Assembly (NCBI GenBank): GCA_013115135.1 | Contig: JABANP010000610.1 | Coordinates: 1-28,563 of the forward strand | Direction: 5' to 3' | DNA from: Perkinsus olseni | Lineage: Eukaryota; Perkinsozoa; Perkinsida; Perkinsidae | DNA: 28,563 nt | Shown: in pieces, positions 20,281-28,563 of the stretch | Layout: each line of letters starts with the position of its first letter | How positions within the stretch are numbered: the stretch's first letter is position 1 | Notes under the pieces: model-generated | Database searches by the model: none | What the model saw: only the letters and a program-made list of their open reading frames with translations | What the model was told of the DNA's origin: nothing | Program-made: the position numbers and the translations under genes

Positions 20281-21637
20281 TTAGACGTTAGTGGCTAGAG
20301 CACGAGTGAGGGAACGCGGAGACCACGGTATCAGGTCAGTGTGTTTACGTCTCCGATCACACTCCACAGATATACCGTGTAGGCCACGGTCCCTCGCCAG
20401 GTGGATCTTATCGATGCCACGCTTCTGAGAGAAGAAGTGGTAGAAGCTCTTCTGCTCCGCGTCGGCCGCGACGACACCATCCCCCTCAGGGTCTGCACCA
20501 TAGTCAAGTATAGCGGAAGAATACCCAAAGCTTCCCAACCGAGGGATGGAACCGTGCGAGGCGAGGGGTACCTACGACAGGAAGCTGCGAGCGTTACGCG
20601 CAGTACAGAAGAAGGTCTACATCCAACAGCACGAGCCAATATCGGAGTCGCAGACCACTCACCGAGAGAACGATATTGTCGGGGGCCATGCCGGCCTTGG
20701 TGGCGTTTAGAAGAATCTCCTCGGCATACAGATCGGTGTTGAAGACGGGTATGTCAGTATCATTTCGAATATCCAAAGATAGAAAATTGATATCAGCAAG
20801 CCCGCCTAGTTCATGTTTGAAAATTTCAACCCAGTGGCGGGGTTTCAACCTAGAAACAGCACAGAGAAGCATCACACTAATAGCAGCAGCTCCCTCCGCC
20901 ATCTTCGTAAAGAGAGAATCAGGCAGCCTGAATGAGACTTACCAGATCGCTGAAATCATATCTAGCTTCCTAATGGTCTTGAGCAGCGCCTTCAAGGAGC
21001 CAAAAACATCTTCTTTTAAGGCCGGTATCTCGGAAGATTTGTCCTCTGCATGAATCCGAAAACCATCAACAGGGAATTCCCTCACAAACTCAGCAACCTC
21101 CTCAATGAACACCCTTTCATCGAAGACGGTCCGGTGGAAGTCTGTGAATTTGATATCGACCAGTATCCGACCTCCTTTGGCTATCACGTTCCGCCTCAGA
21201 TACTTGAACGCACTCGTCTGGCCCCATTCTCGACGCATTCTCGTGCCGCCGCCGAATTCAATGCGGCTTCTCGTGATGGTAAGGTAACCGAGCACGAAGT
21301 TCCTAATACCCATCTTGAGGTGATTGTCAATGTACGTTCTCCAAGTATACTCCTCCGCATGAGCTCGGCCATATTTCTTGAAGGGTTTTTCCTTACGATA
21401 CCAAGCTTCTTCGACGAACTTGTAAAATTCTGCATACCCACGGTGAACACCTGTTCTGGGCTTTACAGCAGGAGGGGAAGTCGGTAAGAAGGCCGCGTGA
21501 GTAGTCGGTGGCGAGACTGTAGTAGTCGGTGGCGAGACGGTAGTAGTTGCTGAAGAGGTTGAGGTCACACGGACCTTCCACAAACAAGAGGCGAGGGTAC
21601 ACAAGGATAGGATGTAGACGATCCGGACTGCCGACAT
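20281..21637 (-). CDS. Secreted GH18 (chitinase)-like protein with altered catalytic motif
   Basis: Three exons join in phase: 21637-20943, 20849-20663 and 20571-20281 (390 residues, ATG at 21637). The introns are 93 and 91 nt, with donors GTAAGT and GTGAGT and acceptors TTTCTAG and GTCGTAG. The N-terminus MSAVRIVYILSLCTLASC looks like a signal peptide. It is followed by a threonine- and proline-rich linker with two TTTVSPPT repeats (residues 31-46). The barrel shows GGRILVDIKF (beta 3), FPVDGFRIHAED (beta 4, residues 189-199), DINFLSLDI (beta 6) and NIVLSVPLASHG (beta 7). GH18 enzymes hydrolyse chitin-type glycans using DxxDxDxE. Here the glutamate (E198) and first aspartate (D191) remain, but the second and third aspartates are R194 and H196. 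It may be a lectin-like or otherwise changed GH18 protein. Confidence 0.75.
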
Positions 21638-22490
21638 TTGCCAGAATGGGTGGAAACCGTCGATTGGAATTAAATTTCCTCTATTAGATTATTATCAATC
21701 ACCCCGTAGACCATCTACTAGTGACGACGCTAAAGTTTAGCGCCGTGTGGATCTCTAGGCATCTCGGAATTGCGTTCGCCCTGGGAAGTTCGCGATAGTA
21801 AAAGATAGAGCTTACCAAGCGCGAACACCAAAGCCTCAAAGATGAGGTGGAGCTGCGTTCATGGGTGACGCGAGTTCATCAAGGACCTGCGTACGGCGGG
21901 TAGGACCGTAGACTTCGGGTAGTAACTATCCAGCGCAGGAGGAATCTCACACGGTGTGGGCGACACTGGAAGCGACAGCGAACTCTGGCAAGAGCCTTCC
22001 ATTCAGTTTGCAGACTACGACCTCAACTCCGCGGGTGCAATAGCCCGCCAACAGATGAAACCGTTGTCAGCTACCGCAACGGCCGTGCACGCATCGTACG
22101 TGACGTATGAGTTTTGTGCGCTCGAGTGCTGTCTCCTCACGAACAATCGTCACAGCGTTGGTCGGGATTCCGACTTTCCGATCCTTCAACCCGTTTGCGT
22201 TATACCAACTTCGCTGTTCCAGGCTCCCGCTGAGCTATTGCGAAGAGACTGTCTTAGTGAGAACTCAACACCCGAGTTTTGCCATCTGGAATCCAATCTT
22301 ACATCTCCTGTCTCAATGTCATCAGCGTCTGAGTTTAGCTCCAGCGTAGCTTCTCATCGGACCAAGATAGGGTCAGCGGAACGTACTCAACAACGCAACG
22401 CAGGCACTGGGGCGGTTGGACAACATAAACTTGACGAACGATAAACTAACGACCGATGATGGAATAATCCTTTGAAAGAGTAAGCTTTCA
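21638..22490. other. Intergenic between GH18-like and HAD genes
   Basis: A plus frame at 21956-22444 (162 codons, GTG start, DTGSDSELWQEPSIQFADYD) is open, but I recognise no family and such a length can occur by chance. A one-base-centred palindrome CGCTAAA-G-TTTAGCG lies at 21728-21742. The 5' flank of the GH18-like gene is within the first few hundred bases. Confidence 0.4.
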
Positions 22491-24199
22491 CTAACTAGAT
22501 AGGATGCGGTCTACTAAATCGGCCACGCCCGGCAATTCCGAGTTGGAATTCGGGTTGACTTCAAGAGAAGCAATTTTCTGAAAATACCATATCCGGCACA
22601 TATCGATCACTTTCGTCGTCACCTTAATTTCGGGCAGGGCGTTTCCCATAGCGACTGGAACATCAGCCTCCTGCAACATCTCCAAGTCATTCAAGGCGTC
22701 TCCAATGCATGCTACTCGTTTATCTGAGAGTCAACAGGCTTAGTTTCGGGTCTTTCAACCGAGCAACCCAGGTTCAATCCCCGCTGCTTACATCCCTGGT
22801 TTTCCTTCAGAACTCTCACTCCCAGCCCTTTGTTCACCCCCGCCGGCACCACATCGCAGGAACGCCAAAGAGACTGTGCTGCTGTACATCCGCTGGACCT
22901 GTTCAGACAAGGATACTTCTTGGCAATCTGCAAAGGGTACAGCTTTCGGCGGCGAAAGCCTTTCGCTCCAGTCATTCTCACTATTGAACTCTTCCGGCAC
23001 ACGAATGACGCGGCTGGTCGGTGCCGCGGCCAAAGGAGCGCGATACATTATACATCCTCACAGCACGGCCCGTAGCAGAGAGCATAGCAAAAAGCCAGTA
23101 CAGGCTCCCTTAACTGCAGTCGCAATTGGTGCTAGTGACTAACGCCGCGCCCCATGAATAACAGCTTACTCTGAGAACGTTCTGATCTTTCGCAGCATGT
23201 CCTCCTGCAAACGGCCTTCCAGCGACATGAAGTGAATCTGAAGCGATTCGGGTGGGAAAAACTCCAGGGTGAATCGCAAGTAAATAAAGTCGATTCTCAG
23301 GTGAGATTTCCTCAGACACTTCGTGCAGGCAGCTACAGTCCCCCAACTCTACCAGGTTGATGGGTATGGCCTCATCGTGGATCTTCGAGAGCATCTTCTC
23401 GTAAGAACCGCAGTTCTCAGGGCTCGGCGTATGCAGTCTGCATCAGAATCGGTAGGTCCCCGGATCTATCCTCGCACACGACACTTTTTACGATTCGTAA
23501 ATCTCCTCAATCCTCCCCGAGCTATAAGGGGCTAGCACTCTGTCTCCATTATACAGCAATACGACGACGTCATCAACGCCTGCCACTACTCTAACGGCCT
23601 CGACGATCTGAGAAGCACATTCACATTCAACGTATCTTCAAGTCGACCATGCAAGATACGAATGAGCTCAGGGAGAGGCCCCCCCCGATGGTACATCTGC
23701 GTAAGAGTGAACCTTCTCAGCTACCACTGCTCCTGTATGGTCGTAGGTGATAGCTCCATTCAAATAAATACCCGGCCGAGAATAACTGCAGAAAAACACC
23801 TCCTGCGGGGATCGAACTGACGACCCGCCCGATTATTACAGGTCAATGCCTCCGCGTGCGAAACATTGAACAGCTGAAGCACGACTTCGCCCAGTAGCAG
23901 GTACTACCGGACCTGATGCAGGGGATTGTTGGTATGATGGTTTTGTTGTTGTTGTTACATCCATTATTATCAGCTTTATTAATCCTATTAAATGTTATAT
24001 CGGGTATATTATGATCGGGTGATAATAATGTCCCGTCCATATCAGCACATATTAAATCCACTGCACTCAGATCTCCCACAGACTTATTAATTAAAGACGA
24101 CGAGGAGGGAGGCGGTGATGATGATGATGAGGCGGCGAGGATGCTCGGCTCGATGCTATCAGCCGTGGACACGTCACTATACGTCGAAGAGGCTGGCAT
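22491..24199 (-). CDS. Cof-type HAD-superfamily phosphatase
   Basis: HAD IIB phosphatases dephosphorylate sugar phosphates or similar small metabolites using an aspartyl-phosphate. Exons joined in phase: 24199-23959, 23912-23840, 23785-23695, 23607-23492, 23437-23320, 23237-23170, then 22873-22792, 22723-22623 and 22577-22491. An exon or two between 23056 and 22874 cannot be fixed. Motif I is ICADMDGTLLSPD, with both aspartates. Motif II is GCPVVPATGRSRAS. The cap begins GIYLNGAITYDHTGAVV. Motif III is DVVPAGVNKGLGV, with its lysine. Motif IV is VACIGDALNDLEMLQEADVP. The C-terminus has AMGNALPEIKKIAS and then LPGVADLVDRILSS. The N-terminal 50 residues are serine-rich. Motifs are complete, so activity is plausible; the substrate is unknown. 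Two of the introns contain tRNA-like sequence. The start ATG is the first in frame and an upstream exon is possible. Confidence 0.86.
22724..22791 (-). other. HAD intron with antisense tRNA T-arm-like sequence
   Basis: This 68-nt intron (donor GTAAGC, acceptor CTCTCAG, phase 1, confirmed by motif IV reading across it) carries GCGGGGATTGAACCTGGG. On the plus strand this is GGTTCAATCCCCGC, a good match to a tRNA T-loop/B box. It is opposite in orientation to the gene. Confidence 0.5.
23786..23839 (-). other. HAD intron 2 with tRNA 3'-half-like sequence
   Basis: This 54-nt intron (GTAATA ... TTTCTGCAG) joins motif II to the cap in phase. It contains GGGTCGTCAGTTCGATCCCC, close to the variable and T-arm region of a tRNA (AGTTCGATCC), in the sense orientation of the gene. 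The full cloverleaf is not present and the T stem is degenerate, so it is not a functional tRNA. Confidence 0.5.
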
Positions 24200-24448
24200 G
24201 TTGATAAAAGAACACTGAGAAACCTCCGCACATAGAATTGAGCCCACGCCCTCCCGATAGCTAGCCCAGTGGCGCGCCCATCTCGACTATCCACCGAACC
24301 ACGGGATACTACACCAAAGCGAAACCATAGGATGCAGTAAATCACCATCTACAGGAATACTAAGCGCCAATCTATCAAACAAGATTTCGACTCCAAGCAG
24401 GTCGTGTGTAACCTCCAAAGGAACGACTCGTTCCGAACGAGGAAAAAG

Positions 24449-26542
24449 TCACTCCTTCAAATTGCCTCTCTTGCTCATCTTGCTCTCACTAGATATTCCC
24501 CTACGCATTCGCGGCGCCAGCGGACTGTGAGCATCCGGAGAAGTTTTCAAATAAATGAAATTGGCAACCGCTGCAACGATTTTCTGGTAAGTATCTACCC
24601 ATAAAAAACTTCGCTCCGCTAAAGAACAGTGAACCTTCCGCTCACCTCTCGCAGATTTGTTGTTCTTATCGTAAAATCCAATCCTAGCCGCGACTGGCAC
24701 GAGGAACTGCGGCATCCAAAAACAAAGCTCCATGAAATTGCCATGTCTTGTCTTATCAACTACCTAGAATACTCGCACATTTGCACATACCAAAATTCCA
24801 CCAAATCGTACCCCAAAGCTCGCAGGTTGCAAGCTCTTATTGTGCAAGTTAACAGTAGCCGCTTGCATATCAGGAGATTTGATAAACTCCTCACTACTGA
24901 GAGTCAGCGTCGGTACTTGGATTCCTGACAACACCTCAGCCTCTCATAAAACGCATAAGAATGGTCGCATATCCAACCTTCATCATGGGCTTTCTCAGGT
25001 AGTCTGAACCCTTGAGAGCCGTCCCTAGGGGTAACGTATGTCCACGGGTCCATCAATACCGCGCACGGCACACATTTATCCTCGACTTTCTTCAGACCAA
25101 CTGTCGAGCCTACAGACAGAACTGCGCAATCAGGACCGGAAAGATACTCAACGCCAATCTGAAGTCCGCGCTGTCACTGAGGGAGTACCCATCTGAGTGC
25201 TCGAATCCTGTGCCATGGCCTGCACATGGGCCCATGATCCGTAGACTATGAAACAGAACCAGGTCATGATCAGGCTGGCATTACTCGAGCTTCAAAGATT
25301 CTTCCGATTATTACAATATTCAGCCACAGTAGCACCACCAAAGGAGTAACCAACAGGGATAATACGACGAGGGTCGATCAACCTCGCCACACGATTCAGC
25401 AAGGGATCCGACCTCTCCTCACCGGACCCGATCGCACAGAGGTACCTGAAACCGTTGGATATCCACATACATAAATTACGAAAGTTGTGGTATTACTCGA
25501 TCACCGACTTCATCTCATTTGCCCGCTGGCGCACTTGCTTAGGCCGAAGATCTCTGGGGTCCGGGCTTCCAATGGGATCCTAAAATCAAGTCACCGGGAA
25601 TCGAACCTGGGCGCCACGGATGAGAGCTCCCCACCGGAATATATGGTATTTTGTGGCCGCACCCGTCCACCGCCTCGCAGGCTGAGCCATCCTGATGATG
25701 GACTTCCGCCACAATAGCACCTCCGACAATTTCACCTAAACGACACGCGGGAGGATCGAACCGGATGCCTTCCGATGGAGAGGCAAGTGCTTCCCCAACT
25801 AATCACTATAAATACTTACGAGTGAGTGCTGAGCACAGCATAGCGTTTTCATCGCCATTTCCAGTTAGACCATGCGAGAACACCACCAGTGGCAGCGACC
25901 CCTCCTCGACCGGCTCGATACGATCATAAGTCGAGCTCAGCTTCGGTACGAACAAACGACTGAAGATAGTACCAGCGTTAAGGAAATGCAAGATTGCAAG
26001 ATGCTACCTCGGCAAAACATAGGCTATGATCCTCACCATCCACTCCAAGATCGAAGCAACGATCTGCATCACTCGAGATCTTCTAAACAAAGCTCGGCCG
26101 ACGTCCAACTGGCCAGTCCTGAACGGAGACAACAACATTCAGGACCCGTTTATTCTGATTCTTCCACACGACTTTCGATCGTCATGTTGGCAGAAACTAA
26201 TCGTAGGTCGAATTCACCCTAGCGGAGCTACCATCTCTCACAGTCCTGCCAGAAGAATCGATTACAGATACTCGTTTCGCGCATTTCCTCTTTTCGAGTA
26301 TCTTTTGGCCAACACCAAAAGCCAACCGCTGGCCCAACTTACGCGTATCTTTCAAAATCCGCGAACCACTTCGTCTGCTTCGATCCTTGACCAACCTCGG
26401 ATTCCACCGGATAGAAGATACGCCCCTCGACACTTCCTGGCACCCTGTACTGAATACATCCAGTCTTCTTCGTCGAGGCGTCCAGGGTGACGGGCAAGTG
26501 CCGGGCGAAAATGACGGAGCGAAGGGGCACACCACGAGCCAT
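24449..26542 (-). CDS. Platelet-activating-factor acetylhydrolase-like serine hydrolase
   Basis: This family cleaves the sn-2 acyl group of PAF and oxidised phospholipids. Nine exons join in phase (379 residues): 26542-26343, 25959-25820, 25735-25635, 25579-25497, 25445-25315, 25109-24978, 24924-24812, 24763-24646 and 24570-24449. Family motifs appear in order: GRIFYPVES, PLVVFSHGLTGNGDE (oxyanion region), AIVAEVHHQDGSAC, RPKQVRQRANEMKSVIEYL, the lipase box VGYSFGGAT (S209), CAVLMDPWTYV (D239), IQVPTLTLSSEEF and KTRHGNFMELCFW (H307). The catalytic triad is complete. The first intron is the longest (383 nt) and could hide a small exon; direct joining keeps phase and gives ERYARLFVPKLSS. The final splice (24645-24571) is less certain, because the frame is also open through it. 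There is no signal peptide, so the enzyme is probably intracellular. Two introns contain tRNA-like sequence. Confidence 0.87.
25580..25634 (-). other. PAF acetylhydrolase intron 3 with tRNA T-arm
   Basis: This 55-nt intron (GTGGGG ... GATTTTAG) contains GGCGCCCAGGTTCGATTCCC on the gene's own strand. CCAGG/CCCGG around the loop TTCGATT pair at four of five positions, which is a convincing T arm and B box (GGTTCGATTCC). GGGGAGCTC upstream resembles a D-arm fragment. Confidence 0.55.
25736..25819 (-). other. PAF acetylhydrolase intron 2 resembling a near full-length tRNA
   Basis: This 84-nt intron (GTAAGT ... GTCGTTTAG) contains TTAGTTGGGGAAGCACTTGC, very like a tRNA D-arm/A-box region. Then comes TGCCT...AGGCA, which can pair, then GGCATCCGGTTCGATCC with a perfect B-box core, all in the sense orientation and with roughly tRNA spacing. 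The T stem does not pair well, so it is tRNA-derived or tRNA-like and not a working tRNA gene. Confidence 0.55.
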
Positions 26543-28396
26543 ACCCCAGCAAATCTTATCGCGACCGAACTAATCAACACCAGACCTCAGATTTTTAATC
26601 TGCCCTGAACGGCGTATCCAACTTCGAGAGAATCAATTATCCCGACCCAACACAAAGAATCCCTGCGATCAGTTCGAACGTTCGTATGGCATCCCACCAA
26701 TACTGAACAGCCACTTCGTTCTCACCTTTGAAAGTTCGAACCTTTTGTCGACAAATACATCAGCATTCCTCAACAAAGGCAAGCCTTCACGCACTTCAGG
26801 GACACGTTTGTCTGAAGAAGAGGCGACATCAGCTCTTCACTCTTTAATTCAAGCAGGGAACCTCAAGTTGCGCTCCCTCAACTTCAATGGCCGCAAATAA
26901 TATTAAATACCGCCTTGGAGCGTCAGAAGGACAGCCATTGTCCTTTCGGCGTTAAAAGCTTTCTCTCGTGAGCACGATTCGAACCACTTTCGAGTTTGCC
27001 ACGCCAAAAAATACCGAACCAGGCTATCCCGTTCCCACCAAACGTTTTTACTCGAAACCAAAACAACAGAAACGCATCGCCATTCCGAATGGCCCATTCA
27101 AAGACATGCGCCTCGCGTGCCCCCCCATTCTGTGTATTCTCATCTCCTTCCAGCCAACCGATATTCTATAGGGCACTCAGCGCAGTAGTGCATTGCCTGC
27201 ATACTGTAGTCTACTCAATACGACTGCAGCAGTACCCTCAACTCGAATCATATGCTTTATTAACACCTTCATAAACACATAACCGAAACAATATAAACTT
27301 GTTGAGGACAGTAAAGACTCGCATAGGTGTCGTTTGTCAGTTAGCTTGACGTGCCGCTGTTCCCAGACCCCAGAACCATGCATAGCTCCGTGAAGACGAT
27401 GTCAGAAACCAACCCGCTCCAGAAGTCACCCAAGTTGTGGATCAACGACTCAGCTGCCTTGCCTCCCTTGAAACTCCGACCCAAGTCGAGAGCTTAAAGC
27501 AAAGCTGCAGCAGGATGCAGCTCCAGCAATTGTCCGCACTAGTAACGGAGTAGAAGCACGCAAGTCCGAAGATTTTGTGCGACTTGCACGTATGGTAGTG
27601 GTCGACCCCTGGACTAGAGGCCCTGGTGGACTACTGGAGGACCCCCGGTCGACCCTTTGGATGTTCCGCTTTGCAACGGAGCAATCATAACTCACTCCTT
27701 CGAACTGTAGCCGAATAGGACTCAGAAGGCACAGTAGAAGAGAGGAGCGTTTGGTGGAATTCGTCTTGGCGGAATTGCGCTGGCAAATTGGCAGCGTCCT
27801 GACAACCGCACTATGAGCGTCCCCTCATGAAAGGGACAGCGCTTCAGGATCCGCAATGGCTTGGCATCCTGATCGTTTCCTCCAGGGACTTGATCGCCGC
27901 TGCTCGGTCGAAGTCGCAGTGGGCATGTGCGAGAAGCTAACTAGAGCTACATCGCTTGCGCAGTCTGGGCTGCCCAGACGCTTGGATCATCCGAGTCGGT
28001 TGTGAATCTCCGCAGTCAGTGATGGTTGAACGTATGAGCCATGCCCGAACCAGTAGGTTCAAGTGAGAAGCTTGCCCCAACGCGGATGCCGCAAAAGCAC
28101 TAACCATCCGCCAGGGGCGCCAGGAGATACGTAGTATGGCTAGAGATCCAGGAGCCCATTCGACTCGGCAGAGATCTGTTACATCATTTTGAGTAGACCA
28201 GAAATCGAATGGGATACCCGGCCGCGAAATGAGCAGCCGCTGTGAGCCTCGGGATAAATCGATAAGTGAGAATGCTGCTAAGTAGCAAGTAGCGCGTCTC
28301 AACGTTGAAACGTGCCGTATACCGTGTACAGTGACGCTTTGCTGGATGTGCCCCCCAGCCCGTCAGTCCGTCAAATTCAAGAGTATCGTGGCCGAG
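26543..28396. other. No complete gene; possible decayed kinase exons
   Basis: On the minus strand, VREGLPLLRNADVFVDKRF (about 26795-26735), closed by a donor GTGAGA, resembles a PfkB/ketohexokinase strand. EGTAAVVLSRLQYAGN (about 27236-27189) resembles the PfkB GG..aNtA..l motif. The ATP-site DTTGAGD motif is missing. On the plus strand a frame at about 27468-27690 (KLQQDAAPAIVRTSNGVEAR) is open, without a start or a known family. The minus frame 27937-28302 shows nothing recognisable. Confidence 0.3.
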
Positions 28397-28563
28397 CTAG
28401 CTCAGCAAACCAACACTCGACATGTAGCAGTCTCCCACTAGCAGAATCAGCGTAGCTAGGCCAAAGCTGACATATCCAAATATCAGCGATCTCCAGCAAC
28501 CAGGTAAATATTCAAAGAGGTAAGACACTGCTGCAAGACAAAAAATACCAACCGCGAAGAGTA
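28397..28563 (-). CDS. C-terminal end of a multi-pass membrane protein (partial)
   Basis: The minus frame is open from the window edge (28561) to a TAG at 28399-28397, about 54 residues. It has two strongly hydrophobic segments, FAVGIFCLAAVSYLFEYL and IFGYVSFGLATLILLVG, separated by a short loop with PGCWRS. It ends DCYMSSVGLLS. The pattern fits the last two membrane helices of an integral membrane protein. The family cannot be named from this fragment, and a splice site inside it cannot be excluded. Confidence 0.45.
   Translation of the reverse strand, partial: LFAVGIFCLAAVSYLFEYLPGCWRSLIFGYVSFGLATLILLVGDCYMSSVGLLS

Noticed and set aside
25736..25819. Functional tRNA gene
   Set aside because: A- and B-box-like parts are present, but the T stem and acceptor stem do not pair, and the segment is exactly an intron bounded by GTAAGT and TTTAG with matching phase.
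26026..26490. 154-codon plus-strand frame
   Set aside because: It lies antisense to PAF acetylhydrolase exon 1 and intron 1; the minus strand carries the family motif GRIFYPVES.
27937..28302. 121-codon minus-strand frame
   Set aside because: Start context and composition give no support, there is no motif, and the length is expected several times by chance.

Overview
The window looks like nuclear DNA of a microbial eukaryote. Base composition is near 50% GC. Genes are cut by many short GT-AG introns (mostly 44-112 nt), and there are no bacterial operons or ribosome binding sites. The proteins (RPA70-like, PAF acetylhydrolase, Cof-type HAD phosphatase, GH18-like, MULE transposase with FLYWCH and SWIM fingers, SET domain) and the short introns fit a Perkinsus-like alveolate. 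That assignment is my inference and I hold it at about 50%.

Layout. 1.0-1.8 kb: SET-domain gene (minus). 2-5.4 kb: mostly non-coding, with a 30-bp minisatellite and a chain of palindromes. 5.5-10.5 kb: a direct duplication carrying two RPA70-like genes (minus). The right copy keeps OB folds A and B over ten exons. The left copy has kept different 5' exons, lost most of the RPA exons and still reads open in a shifted frame. 11.2-13.9 kb: three-exon Mutator-type transposase gene (plus), whose two introns are tandem-repeat arrays. 13.9-20.2 kb: no convincing gene, but an extreme density of short perfect inverted repeats, a diverged 0.3-kb duplication and an 82-bp tandem duplication. 20.3-26.5 kb: three consecutive minus-strand genes, GH18-like, HAD phosphatase and PAF acetylhydrolase, with exons joined by matching splice sites and reading phase. 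28.4 kb to the end: C-terminal exon of a membrane protein (minus).

Two signals stand out. First, inverted repeats with arms of 7-13 bp and a single central base occur at least 33 times, against about 1.7 expected by chance. Twenty-six of them lie in 16.2-20.1 kb. Many overlap in chains where the right arm of one is the left arm of the next. In one RPA gene a 24-bp inverted copy is present that the paralogous intron lacks. This points to a fold-back (template-switch) duplication process. Second, four short introns in the HAD and PAF acetylhydrolase genes contain tRNA T-arm/B-box-like sequence, which raises the possibility of tRNA-derived introns.

All exon models were built by hand from open frames, splice motifs and phase. 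No database search was run.
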